From contig DASUKQ010000084.1 of assembly GCA_036278635.1 (NCBI GenBank), positions 1-42,979 of the forward strand: 42,979 nt of DNA. Reading direction: 5' to 3'. Origin of the DNA: 66-474 sp036278635 (GTDB lineage Bacteria; Pseudomonadota; Gammaproteobacteria; Xanthomonadales; Rhodanobacteraceae). The notes beneath the pieces were generated by a model that was not told where the DNA came from, searched no databases, and worked only from the letters and a program-made list of their open reading frames with translations. Shown here one piece after another: positions 34,067 to 41,944 of the stretch; the stretch's first letter is position 1; each line of letters starts with the position of its first letter. The position numbers and the translations under genes were made by a program.

Positions 34067-34720
34067 ATGCTCAAGCCCCACCAACAAGCCTTCCTCGATC
34101 TTGTGCTCACCCGCGGCGTGCTGCGTTTCGGAGATTTCACCCTGAAGTCCGGCCGCCTGAGCCCCTACTTCTTCAACATGGGGAAGATCGATACCGGCGC
34201 GGCGCTGGCTGACGTCGGCGCTGCGTATGCCGCGACCGCCATCGAAACCGATACCGGGTTCGACATGCTGTTCGGTCCCGCCTACAAGGGCATTCCGCTG
34301 GCGGCGGCCACCGCGATTGCGCTCGCACGCAGTCACGATCGCGACGTGCCCTGGGCCTACAACCGCAAGGAAGGCAAGGACCACGGGGAAGGCGGGGTGC
34401 TGGTCGGCGCGCCGCTCGAAGGCCGGGTCCTGATCGTGGACGACGTGATCACCGCGGGAACCGCGGCGCGCGAATCGTTGGCGCTGATCCGCGCGGCCGG
34501 TGCGCGGGTGGCCGGCATACTGGTCGCGCTGGACCGGCAGGAACGCGGGCAGGGCGATCGTTCGGCCACGCAGGAACTGGCGCACGAGTATGGGGTCCCG
34601 GTCACGGCGATCGTCGACCTTGCAGACGTGATGGAGTATGCCGGCGCCAGGCCGGATCTCGCGGCCCACCGTGACCGGCTGCGCACATACCGTGACCGCT
34701 ACGGGATCGCTTCGGGCTGA
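34067..34720 (+). CDS. pyrE: Orotate phosphoribosyltransferase
   Basis: A 217-residue pyrimidine-synthesis enzyme that joins orotate to PRPP to give OMP. It begins MLKPHQQAFLDLVLTRGVL. SGRLSPYFFNMG and GPAYKGIPLA bind orotate, the flexible-loop Lys lies in YNRKEGKDHGEGG, and the PRPP-binding motif is VLIVDDVITAGTA. Length matches the family. The ATG at 34067 fits homologues, but the bases just before it are a GATTCCCG repeat with no Shine-Dalgarno sequence. Confidence 0.96.
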   Translation: MLKPHQQAFLDLVLTRGVLRFGDFTLKSGRLSPYFFNMGKIDTGAALADVGAAYAATAIETDTGFDMLFGPAYKGIPLAAATAIALARSHDRDVPWAYNRKEGKDHGEGGVLVGAPLEGRVLIVDDVITAGTAARESLALIRAAGARVAGILVALDRQERGQGDRSATQELAHEYGVPVTAIVDLADVMEYAGARPDLAAHRDRLRTYRDRYGIASG

Positions 34721-34799
34721 ACCCTCCAGTCCGTGCCCGGACGGGTCCGGATCTTGCATGGTCCTTGGACCTATACTGGGCTCGCTTTCGGAGACCGCA

Positions 34800-35465
34800 A
34801 TGCACCGCCCCGCCCTGACCTTGATGACCGCGGCCCTGCTGGGGCTGGGGATGTGCGCGCCCGCCTTCGCGGCCGACAACTCCACGCCGACCACGCATTA
34901 CCGCTGGACCGACGCGTCCGGCGTGGTGCACTTCGGCGACACGATTCCCTCCGCAGCGCTCGCGGGGGGCTACGACATCGTCAACGACCAGGGACGGGTG
35001 GTGCGCCACGTGGCTCCCGAACTGACCCCCGCGGCACGGCGCGCCGCGGCCGCGACCGCCGCGCGGGATGCCGCGGTCCAGCGCGCGGCCCGCCAGCGAC
35101 AAATCGAGGACACCCAGATGCTGGCGGCCTATCCGACCGCGCACGACCTCGATCAATCGCAACAGGCGCAGCTGCAGCAGATCCAGTCCGACATCGACAC
35201 CCTGGAAACCAACCTGCGCAGCCAGGAGGACTCGCTCACCGAGTTGCTTGCGCACGCAGCGGACATCGAACACTCGGGCAAACCGGTGCCACCCGACGTC
35301 AACAAGCGCATCGCCGACCAGCGCCGGATCGTGAACGACGAGCGCAATGCGCTGATCCAGCGGCGCGCCGACTACGCGAACTCCAAGGCAAAATTCGCCG
35401 CGCGCCTGGACCACTACCGTGCCCTGCGCGCGAAGTTCCAGACCGAGGACGACCCCCCGCAATAG
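34800..35465 (+). CDS. DUF4124-type periplasmic protein with coiled coil
   Basis: A 221-residue exported protein of unknown function. Residues 1-24 form a signal peptide ending APAFA. The DUF4124 motif follows at once: HYRWTDASGVVHFGDTIP (about 32-49), a short beta-rich segment often found in proteobacterial envelope proteins. Residues about 75-215 are rich in Gln, Ala, Arg and Glu and predicted to form long helices or coiled coils (QQAQLQQIQSDIDTLETNL). GGAGA lies 6 bases before the ATG at 34800. It is separate from pyrE by 79 bases and may be co-transcribed. Confidence 0.8.
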   Translation: MHRPALTLMTAALLGLGMCAPAFAADNSTPTTHYRWTDASGVVHFGDTIPSAALAGGYDIVNDQGRVVRHVAPELTPAARRAAAATAARDAAVQRAARQRQIEDTQMLAAYPTAHDLDQSQQAQLQQIQSDIDTLETNLRSQEDSLTELLAHAADIEHSGKPVPPDVNKRIADQRRIVNDERNALIQRRADYANSKAKFAARLDHYRALRAKFQTEDDPPQ

Positions 35466-35626
35466 CGGGTGAGGCTCAAGGCGGTCGCCAAGGTTTTGTT
35501 CGGAGCGGCTGTCGTTGAACCCGGCCAGTGGATGGGCGTTCGGAGCGGCAGGCAGCCTCGGTCGAAAAGAATCGGGAGGTCATCTGACGCGGCGATCGTG
35601 GAGGATCGCGAAAACCACGCCTGCGC

Positions 35627-35899
35627 CTACGCCGCCGTCCGCCCGGACTCGATGTGCTCGGAGAGCGCACGCAACGAACCGAAGACCCGCCGGTTGTCGG
35701 GATTGTCCGAGCGCAACTGGATCCCGTAGCGCTTGGACACCGCGAGGGCCAGTTCCAGTGCGTCGATCGAATCGAGGCCAAGTTCGCCGCCGAACAACGG
35801 CGCCTCCGGATCGATGCTTTCCGGCGCGACGTTTTCGAGATTGAGGCTCTCGACGATCAGGCTCGCCAGCTCCTGCTCCGAAGGGGTCTGCTCGGTCAT
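35627..35899 (-). CDS. Acyl carrier protein, probably for aryl-polyene (xanthomonadin-like) synthesis
   Basis: A 90-residue acidic four-helix carrier with the phosphopantetheine Ser44 in ELGLDSIDALEL. The C terminus has KRYGIQLRSDNPDNRRVFGSL. The sequence differs from housekeeping AcpP, in particular in the extended N terminus (MTEQTPSEQELA), and resembles carriers of aryl-polyene/xanthomonadin clusters. It is divergent from a XanB2-type chorismatase gene, whose 3-hydroxybenzoate product is the known xanthomonadin starter. The ATG at 35899 is chosen; an in-frame TTG at 35926 is less likely. The pathway assignment is inferred from context. Confidence 0.85.
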   Translation of the reverse strand: MTEQTPSEQELASLIVESLNLENVAPESIDPEAPLFGGELGLDSIDALELALAVSKRYGIQLRSDNPDNRRVFGSLRALSEHIESGRTAA

Positions 35900-35936
35900 G
35901 CTCCGTGGCTCCGCGGTCTCGTTCAATCAGCCGCGT

Positions 35937-35945
35937 AGTGTAGCA
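35937..35945 (-). promoter_or_regulatory. Candidate extended -10 box for the ACP gene
   Basis: The minus strand has TGCTACACT, an extended -10 (TGnTAnnnT), about 38 bases before the ACP ATG. It lies in the region divergent from xanB2. No good -35 box is seen, which is usual for extended -10 promoters. Confidence 0.35.
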
Positions 35946-36016
35946 TTGCGGGTTTGACCCACGAGTATTGCGAGCATGCGCGGCCTCCCTCGACAGCCCG
36001 GCACGGACGACACGGC

Positions 36017-36979
36017 ATGACGGACGGGGGACTCTCGGGTTTCCGCGTCGCCTACGACGAATCGCCGGTCCAGGCCTTGCTGGGCCGCCCGGACACGCTT
36101 GCGGTATTCAGTTTCGGCGCCGGGGACGATTCCGTCGGCGATCCTCGCCACCTGAAGATCCCGCTTCCCGTGTTGTCGTCCGCCGCGCCACGTGAGTGCT
36201 GGGCTGTCCGGGGCGCCGTGGTGCACGGCTCGTCGGGCGATCTGCGCTGGTCGGCCGGCGGCGGCTGGCGATTCGTCGCGATCGAAATCGAGGGCGACGA
36301 GGCGGGCGGGATCGAGGCCGCCGGCGAGCGCGCCTACGATCTGCTGCTCGGGCACGTCGCATCCAGTCCCGAACGACATCTGCAAAGGATCTGGAACTAC
36401 CTCGACGCCATCAACGAGGGCGAGGGCGATCACGAACGCTATCGCCTGTTCTGCAACGGCCGCGCACGCGGCCTCGCCGCACGCGGCGTCTCCCGTTATC
36501 CCGCAGCCACCGCAATCGGCCATCACGGCCGTTCCGGGCTGCTGCAGGTGTATGCGCTGTGTGCCACCGAACCTGGCCGCACGCTCGAGAACCCCCGCCA
36601 GGTCAGCGCCTGGCAATACCCGCGCCAGTACGGCGCCACCGCGCCGAGCTTCGCGCGCGCGATGAAGCTGCCGACCGGGGCGCTCGCGATCTCGGGAACC
36701 GCCGCGGTCGTCGGTCACGCCTCACACCATCGTGACGACGTCGCCGCCCAGACCGCTGAAGCCTTTGCCAACCTCGAAACCCTGCGCGGCCTCGCCGAAC
36801 TGCCGGCGTTCGATCGGCACTCGCCGCTCAAGGTGTATGTCCGCCATGCCGCCGACGCCGCCGTCGTCGAGGCGACGCTGGCGCAGCGGCTGGACCCATC
36901 GGTCCCGCGGCTGCTGTTGCGTGGCGACATCTGCCGTCGGGAACTGCTGGTCGAGATCGACGGATGGCGGTTTGCGTGA
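36017..36979 (+). CDS. xanB2: XanB2-type chorismatase (3-/4-hydroxybenzoate synthase)
   Basis: A 320-residue enzyme of the FkbO/Hyg5/XanB2 chorismatase family, which hydrolyses chorismate to hydroxybenzoates. In Xanthomonas, XanB2 gives 3-HBA for xanthomonadin and 4-HBA for ubiquinone. Recognisable blocks are ERYRLFCNGRARGL, SRYPAATAIGHHGR, NPRQVSAWQYPRQYGATAPSF and ISGTAAVVGHASHH, with a C-terminal LLLRGDICRRELLVEIDG. The ATG at 36017 is favoured over a TTG at 35954. It is divergent from an ACP gene. Its stop codon runs directly into a family C repeat. The family is certain enough, but the product ratio cannot be read. Confidence 0.85.
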   Translation: MTDGGLSGFRVAYDESPVQALLGRPDTLAVFSFGAGDDSVGDPRHLKIPLPVLSSAAPRECWAVRGAVVHGSSGDLRWSAGGGWRFVAIEIEGDEAGGIEAAGERAYDLLLGHVASSPERHLQRIWNYLDAINEGEGDHERYRLFCNGRARGLAARGVSRYPAATAIGHHGRSGLLQVYALCATEPGRTLENPRQVSAWQYPRQYGATAPSFARAMKLPTGALAISGTAAVVGHASHHRDDVAAQTAEAFANLETLRGLAELPAFDRHSPLKVYVRHAADAAVVEATLAQRLDPSVPRLLLRGDICRRELLVEIDGWRFA

Positions 36980-36981
36980 AG

Positions 36982-37049
36982 TCGGGAATCGGGAATCGTA
37001 AAAAGCTCGCGGGATCCGGTTCCGACGATTCCCTGTTCCCTATTCCCGG
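36982..37049. repeat. Family C inverted array between xanB2 and glmU
   Basis: TCGGGAATCGGGAATCGT (36982-36999) begins two bases after the xanB2 stop. The inverted form, ACGATTCCCTGTTCCCTATT then CCCGG, occupies 37025-37049. The glmU stop codon (TAG, 37042-37040 on the minus strand) lies inside the right-hand array. The pair could fold as a shared terminator-like stem between the convergent genes. Confidence 0.7.
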
Positions 37050-38410
37050 CTCTTGGTGGGCCGCTGCCAATCCTTCACCGTGGCCTGCCTGCCGCGCGCC
37101 AGCGTGAGCTTGTTCGCCGGAGCGTCATCGGTAATCGTCGACCCGGCACCAATGGTGGCATGCGCGCCGACCCTGACCGGCGCGACCAGCGCGGTATTGG
37201 ACCCGATGAAGGCGCCATCGCCGATTTCGGTGACGTGCTTGGCGACGCCGTCGTAATTGCAGGTGATGGTGCCGGCGCCGATGTTCACCCCGGCGCCGAT
37301 CCGGGTATCGCCGAGGTAACTCAAGTGATTGGCCTTGCTGCCTTCGCCGAGCCTGGCCTTCTTGGTTTCGACAAAATTGCCGACATGCGCACCGGCGGCC
37401 AGCTCGGTCCCGGGGCGAAGGCGGGCGAAAGGCCCGATCCTGCAGGCCCCATAAGTGGTCACGCCTTCGAGGTCGCAATGCGCCAGCACCTCGGTTCCGG
37501 CCGCGAGGTTGACATTGCGCAGCCGGCAGAACGGCCCGATCGTCACGCCATCGCCGAACGTGACTCCGTCCTCGAGGATCACGTCGACGTCGATCTCGAC
37601 ATCGCGTCCATGGCTGAAATGGCCGCGCAAATCGAAGCGCTCGGGATCGGCGATCCGCACGCCGGCCAGCATCAGTCGCCGGGCATCGCGCCGACGCAGG
37701 TATGCCGTCAGCCCGGCAAGCTGCGCGGCATCGTTCGCACCGAATGCCTCGACGGGATTGGCGGTCATCACCACGTCCGCCGGTACGCCTTCCTCCGCGG
37801 CCTGCGCAAAAACATCGATCAGGTACAACTCCCCGTACTGGTTGTTGGTCGAAAGATGATCGACCCAGCGACGCAACTGCGGCGATGCCGCGAAGGTGAC
37901 GCCGGTGTTGACGATGCGCACCGCCCGTTGCTGCTCGTCCGCGTCCTTGTCCTCCACGATCGCGCGGACCCGGCCAAGGCCGTCACGCAGGACGCGCCCG
38001 TACCCCGCCGGATCGTCGAGTTCGGCGGCCAACACCGCGAGTTCCGCATGGGTGCGCACCAACTCGGTCAGGGTCTCCGCACGCAGCAGCGGCACGTCCC
38101 CGTACAACACCAGGATCCGCGCCGGGTCTGGAATGTCGTGCAGGGCCAGCCGAACCGCATGCCCGGTGCCGCGCTGCTCGGACTGGTGCACCCAGTGGAT
38201 GTCGGTGTCGCGCTGGAACGCGGCACGCACGTGTTCGCCCCGGTGGCCGTACACGACGTGCAACCCTTCGGGGCGCAACGCGCGGGCGGTATCCAGGACA
38301 TGCGCGAGCATGGGCCGGCCGGCCAGCGGCATCAGCACCTTGGGCAACAGCGACTTCATGCGCTTGCCCTCGCCAGCGGCGAGGACAATGACGTGCAGGG
38401 GGTCAGCCAT
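37040..38410 (-). CDS. glmU: Bifunctional UDP-GlcNAc pyrophosphorylase / glucosamine-1-phosphate acetyltransferase
   Basis: A 456-residue enzyme making UDP-GlcNAc for peptidoglycan and lipopolysaccharide. The N-terminal uridyltransferase has LAAGEGKRMKS, with EQRGTGHAVRLAL, LYGDVPLL and VNTGVTF. From about residue 250 the left-handed beta-helix carries the acetyltransferase site, with LRPGTELAAGAHVGNFVETKK, ANHLSYLGD and GAGTITCNYDG. The ATG at 38410 gives MADPLHVIVLAAGEG. The last residues (KSRE) and the stop codon lie in the family C repeat, so the C terminus may have been reset by the repeat. It lies downstream of the atp operon, a common order. The 230-base gap to atpC shows nothing recognisable. 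Confidence 0.96.
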   Translation of the reverse strand: MADPLHVIVLAAGEGKRMKSLLPKVLMPLAGRPMLAHVLDTARALRPEGLHVVYGHRGEHVRAAFQRDTDIHWVHQSEQRGTGHAVRLALHDIPDPARILVLYGDVPLLRAETLTELVRTHAELAVLAAELDDPAGYGRVLRDGLGRVRAIVEDKDADEQQRAVRIVNTGVTFAASPQLRRWVDHLSTNNQYGELYLIDVFAQAAEEGVPADVVMTANPVEAFGANDAAQLAGLTAYLRRRDARRLMLAGVRIADPERFDLRGHFSHGRDVEIDVDVILEDGVTFGDGVTIGPFCRLRNVNLAAGTEVLAHCDLEGVTTYGACRIGPFARLRPGTELAAGAHVGNFVETKKARLGEGSKANHLSYLGDTRIGAGVNIGAGTITCNYDGVAKHVTEIGDGAFIGSNTALVAPVRVGAHATIGAGSTITDDAPANKLTLARGRQATVKDWQRPTKSRE

Positions 38411-38640
38411 GATCGGGTCTCCGGTCGATCCCGCAACATTGGCGCATTGCGGGCCCGTCGGCAAGTGCGCAACGACCGGGCCCGCGACCGGTCATGCCAC
38501 GGGCGACCGTCGCCGAAGTGGGTGCCCTTTCCCCCGCGGGACGCAGATCAGGAACCGACTCCGGTCTGTCCGCGCGGACCGGTCCGGACGCGCAGGACGG
38601 ATGCAGGCGCCGCCCGGCGCGAAGGTCGCCCAGTCCCCGG

Positions 38641-39063
38641 TCAGTGTTGCAGATTGCGGCGCAGCCGCTCCAGCGCCTGCAGCTGTGCGACGGCCTGGGT
38701 GAGTTGCTCCTGGGCCTCCGAGACCGTCTTGGCGTCGCCACGATTCTCGAGCATGCGCTCGGCCTCGTCCTTGGCGCGTTTGACCGCGGCCTCGTCGATC
38801 TCGTCGGCGCGCAACGCGGCGTCCGCGAGCACGGTGACCACGTTCGGCTGCACTTCAAGGATGCCGCCGGAAACGTAATACGACTGGCGCTTGCCATCCT
38901 CGCCGACCACCTCGACCTGGCCCGGCTTGAGGCGGGTCAGCAGCGGCTCGTGGCGGGGCGCGATACCGAGCTCGCCGGCTTCGCCGCTGGCGATGACCAG
39001 GGTCGCCTCGCCGTGGAAGATTTCAGCTTCGGCGCTGACGATGTCACAACGGATGGTGGCCAT
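38641..39063 (-). CDS. atpC: F1F0 ATP synthase epsilon subunit
   Basis: A 140-residue central-stalk subunit that couples rotation and inhibits ATP hydrolysis. The N-terminal beta-sandwich starts TIRCDIVSAEAEIFHGEAT and includes GELGIAPRHEPLLTRLKPG and YYVSGGILEVQPN. The C-terminal two helices hold DEIDEAAVKRAKDEAERML. It is the last atp gene, 105 bases downstream of atpD with a family C repeat in the gap. Confidence 0.95.
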   Translation of the reverse strand: MATIRCDIVSAEAEIFHGEATLVIASGEAGELGIAPRHEPLLTRLKPGQVEVVGEDGKRQSYYVSGGILEVQPNVVTVLADAALRADEIDEAAVKRAKDEAERMLENRGDAKTVSEAQEQLTQAVAQLQALERLRRNLQH

Positions 39064-39088
39064 GTTTTCGCTCGTCTTGCTCGCTCAA

Positions 39089-39164
39089 CGGGAGTGGGGA
39101 ATCGGGAGTCGTGAATCGTCAAAAACGGACCAGATACGATGCTGCCGCTGTTCCGATTCCCGTC
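39089..39164. repeat. Family C array between atpD and atpC
   Basis: CGGGAGTGGGGAATCGGGAG continues with TCGTGAATCG at about 39089-39118. A single inverted copy, GTTCCGATTCCCGTC, lies at about 39150-39164, just beyond the atpD stop. It sits within the atp operon, so it would be transcribed as a hairpin. Confidence 0.6.
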
Positions 39165-39168
39165 TTGA

Positions 39169-40617
39169 TCACGCCGCATTCTTCTCCGCGTCCTTGGCGT
39201 TCATGGCCTCACCCTTCTGGATGGCGTCCTCGATGCCGCCAACCATGTAGAACGCCTGCTCGGGCAGATGGTCGACTTCGCCTTCGACGATCATCTTGAA
39301 CGCGCGGATGGTTTCCTTGAGCGGCACGTACTTGCCGGGCGAGCCGGTGAACACTTCGGCCACGTGGAACGGCTGCGAGAAGAAGCGCTCGCACTTGCGC
39401 GCACGGTACACGGCCTGCTTGTCGGCTTCCGACAGCTCGTCCATCCCGAGGATCGCGATGATGTCCTTGAGTTCCTTGTAACGCTGCAGGGTGCCCTGGA
39501 CCTTGCGCGCGACATCGTAGTGCTCCTGCCCGATCACCAGCGGATCGAGCTGGCGCGAGGTGGACGCCAGCGGATCGACCGCGGGGTAAATGCCGAGCGA
39601 CGCGATGTCGCGCGACAAGGCCACGGTCGAATCCAGATGCGCGAAGGTGGTCGCCGGCGACGGATCGGTGTAGTCGTCGGCCGGCACGTACACCGCCTGG
39701 ATCGAGGTGATCGACCCGGTCTTGGTCGAGGTGATGCGCTCCTGCAGGCGGCCCATCTCGTCGGCGAGAGTCGGCTGGTAACCCACCGCCGACGGCATGC
39801 GGCCGAGCAGCGCCGAGACCTCGGTACCGGCCAGCGTGTAGCGATAGATGTTGTCGATGAACATCAGCACGTCGCGGCCCTTGCCGTGCTCGTCCTTCTC
39901 GTCGCGGAAATATTCGGCCATGGTCAGGCCGGTCAGCGCGACGCGCAGACGGTTGCCCGGCGGCTCGTTCATCTGGCCGTACACCATCGCCACCTTCGAT
40001 TCCGGGAAGTTGTCCGGCTTGACCACGCCGGCTTCGATCATCTCGTGGTAGAAGTCGTTGCCTTCGCGGGTGCGCTCGCCGACGCCCGCGAACACCGACA
40101 GGCCCGAGTGCTGGGTGGCGATGTTGTTGATGAGTTCGAGCATCGTCACGGTCTTGCCGACGCCGGCACCGCCGAACAGGCCGACCTTGCCGCCCTTGGC
40201 GAACGGACACATCAGGTCGATGACCTTGATGCCTGTTTCGAGCAGTTCGTTGGCCGCGGCCTGGTCGTCGTAGGACGGCGCGGCGCGGTGGATTTCCCAC
40301 CGGTCCTCGGCATCGACGGGACCGCGCTCGTCGATCGGCTCGCCCAGCACGTTCATGATGCGCCCGAGCGTCGCCTGGCCGACCGGCACCTTGATGTAGG
40401 CGCCGGTGTTGTCCACGGCGAGGTTGCGCTTCAGGCCGTCGGTCGAGCCCAGCGCGATCGCGCGCACCACGCCGTCGCCGAGCTGCTGCTGGACTTCCAG
40501 CGTCACCTCGGTGCCCTGCACCTTGAGGGCGTCATACACCTTCGGCACCGCGTCACGCGGGAATTCGACGTCGACCACTGCGCCGATGATTTGAACGATC
40601 TTGCCTTGGCTATTCAT
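39169..40617 (-). CDS. atpD: F1F0 ATP synthase beta subunit
   Basis: A 482-residue catalytic subunit. Walker A is GGAGVGKTVT, and the catalytic Glu lies in GVGERTREGND. IDNIYRYTLAGTEVSALLG, the DELSEADK region and PFHVAEVFTG are all present. The N-terminal barrel starts GKIVQIIGAVVDVEFPRDA. The ATG at 40617 has a good ribosome-binding site, AGGAG, 7 bases away. A longer in-frame reading upstream is made of family A repeat and is not coding. It is separated from atpG by an unusually large gap of 246 bases. Confidence 0.98.
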   Translation of the reverse strand: MNSQGKIVQIIGAVVDVEFPRDAVPKVYDALKVQGTEVTLEVQQQLGDGVVRAIALGSTDGLKRNLAVDNTGAYIKVPVGQATLGRIMNVLGEPIDERGPVDAEDRWEIHRAAPSYDDQAAANELLETGIKVIDLMCPFAKGGKVGLFGGAGVGKTVTMLELINNIATQHSGLSVFAGVGERTREGNDFYHEMIEAGVVKPDNFPESKVAMVYGQMNEPPGNRLRVALTGLTMAEYFRDEKDEHGKGRDVLMFIDNIYRYTLAGTEVSALLGRMPSAVGYQPTLADEMGRLQERITSTKTGSITSIQAVYVPADDYTDPSPATTFAHLDSTVALSRDIASLGIYPAVDPLASTSRQLDPLVIGQEHYDVARKVQGTLQRYKELKDIIAILGMDELSEADKQAVYRARKCERFFSQPFHVAEVFTGSPGKYVPLKETIRAFKMIVEGEVDHLPEQAFYMVGGIEDAIQKGEAMNAKDAEKNAA

Positions 40618-40645
40618 GCTCAACTCCTGAAGTTTCTCGCTCGTC

Positions 40646-40860
40646 ATTCCGGCGAAAGCCGGAATCCATTTTTGCTTTTGGCAGAACGAAGCAAGATCAA
40701 AATGGATTACTCGCCGCATCCTGCGGCTTGCCCTTCGGGCCATCGGCTGCGCCGATGTTCGCTCCGGCATCCCTGCCTTCGCAGTCCGGGTTCCGTTCGC
40801 GATGGAGCCGCGACCGGCCCCGGAATGACGACAATTTGGTTTCGATTCCCGATTCCCGGC
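40646..40860. repeat. Family A repeat cluster plus a family C tail in the atpG-atpD gap
   Basis: The cluster opens with the perfect hairpin ATTCCGGC-GAAA-GCCGGAAT (40646-40665). The 10-base inverted repeat AATCCATTTT/AAAATGGATT (40663-40672 and 40699-40708) overlaps it. A run of small stems follows to GGCCCCGGAATGACGA (about 40816-40831), the same 16 bases as at 800-815. It ends with GATTCCCGATTCCCGG (about 40844-40859) beside the atpG stop. Confidence 0.75.
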
Positions 40861-40863
40861 TTC

Positions 40864-41784
40864 TCATCCGCCCACCGCGGCCGCGCCGCCGACGATTTCC
40901 GAAATTTCCTGGGTGATCGCGGCCTGGCGCGCCTTGTTGTAGATCAGCGTCAGGGTGTCGATCGCCTTGGTGGCGTTGTCCGACGCCGCCTTCATCGCGA
41001 CCATCCGCGCCGCGTGCTCGCTTGCGAGGTTCTCCAGCGTGGCGTGATACACGATCGCCTCGACGTAGCGGTTCAACAGGTGCCGGATCACGGTTTCCGC
41101 ATCCGGCTCGTACAGGTAATCCCACGTGGTCGCACGCTCGACCCTGGCCTCGCTGGACGTCGGGTGCAACTCGTCGCCCTCGGCGACCCTGATCTCGTCG
41201 GCCACGGCCGGGATCGGAATCAGGGTATCGACCATCGCGCGCTGGGTCATGGTGTTGACGAACTGGTTGTAGCAAAGATAGATGCGGTCGATCTTGCCCT
41301 GCATGAATCCGTCGTCGGCGATCTTCATCACGCCGACCAGCTTTTCCAGGCGCGGGTGATCGCCGAGATGCGTGACGGTGCCGACCAGGTCCACCTTGAT
41401 GCGGCGAAAGAATTGCGCTGCCTTCTGGCCAATCGCGATGATCTGGACGTCGACACCCTTCTGCTGCCAGCCGTGGATGTCACCGAGGACCTTGCGGAAC
41501 AGATTGGCGTTGAGGCCACCGCACAATCCGCGGTCGGTGGACACGACCAGGTAACACACGCACTTGACCTCGCGTTGCTGCAGCGCGGGGTGGCGATAGT
41601 CGGGCGTAGCCTGCGCGATGTGAGCGATCACGTTGCGCATGTGCCGCGCGTACGGACGCGAGGTACGCATGAGCTCCTGCGCACGCCGGATCTTGGACGC
41701 AGACACCATCTGCAGCGCGCTGGTCACCTTGCGGGTGTTCGCGACACTCTTGATCTTGCTGCGGATTTCTCTTGCGCCTGCCAT
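40864..41784 (-). CDS. atpG: F1F0 ATP synthase gamma subunit
   Basis: A 306-residue rotor shaft subunit. The N-terminal helix starts AGAREIRSKIKSVANTRKVT. VVSTDRGLCGGLNANLFRK is the conserved central motif. The C-terminal helix has ASDNATKAIDTLTLIYNKARQ and ends in an extra Gly/Ala tail. It is about 20 residues longer than E. coli AtpG (287), apparently in the middle part and the tail. The ATG at 41784 is preceded by GAGG. Confidence 0.97.
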   Translation of the reverse strand: MAGAREIRSKIKSVANTRKVTSALQMVSASKIRRAQELMRTSRPYARHMRNVIAHIAQATPDYRHPALQQREVKCVCYLVVSTDRGLCGGLNANLFRKVLGDIHGWQQKGVDVQIIAIGQKAAQFFRRIKVDLVGTVTHLGDHPRLEKLVGVMKIADDGFMQGKIDRIYLCYNQFVNTMTQRAMVDTLIPIPAVADEIRVAEGDELHPTSSEARVERATTWDYLYEPDAETVIRHLLNRYVEAIVYHATLENLASEHAARMVAMKAASDNATKAIDTLTLIYNKARQAAITQEISEIVGGAAAVGG

Positions 41785-41795
41785 GCTTAAACCTC

Positions 41796-41937
41796 GGGAC
41801 CGGGGACCCGGGACCGGGGACCCGGCATATGAACCATTATCGCGATCGCTCGCGGCCTCATTTCCTGTCGTTCGAAGCCAGGCTCGGTGATACGCGGGCC
41901 CGCTTCTGCGGGTTCCCGGTCCCGGGTCCCCGGTCCC
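41796..41937. repeat. Perfect 22-bp inverted repeat (family C variant) between atpA and atpG
   Basis: The arm at 41796-41817, beginning GGGACCGGGGACCCGGG, is the exact reverse complement of 41916-41937. About 98 bases separate the arms. The units are GGGACC and GGGGACC, a G/C variant of the GGGAATC repeats found upstream. Being between two co-transcribed genes, the arms would form a long stem in the atp mRNA. Confidence 0.8.
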
Positions 41938-41944
41938 GTCGTCA

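Noticed and set aside
40618..40770. In-frame N-terminal extension of AtpD through the upstream gap
   Set aside because: The extension is encoded by the family A repeat, while the ATG at 40617 has AGGAG and matches the family start.
39268..41790. Very long open frames antisense to atpD/atpG, glyS, pepN and mnmG
   Set aside because: They mirror high-GC codon use of well-identified genes, are rich in Arg, Gly and His, cross intergenic repeats and match no family.
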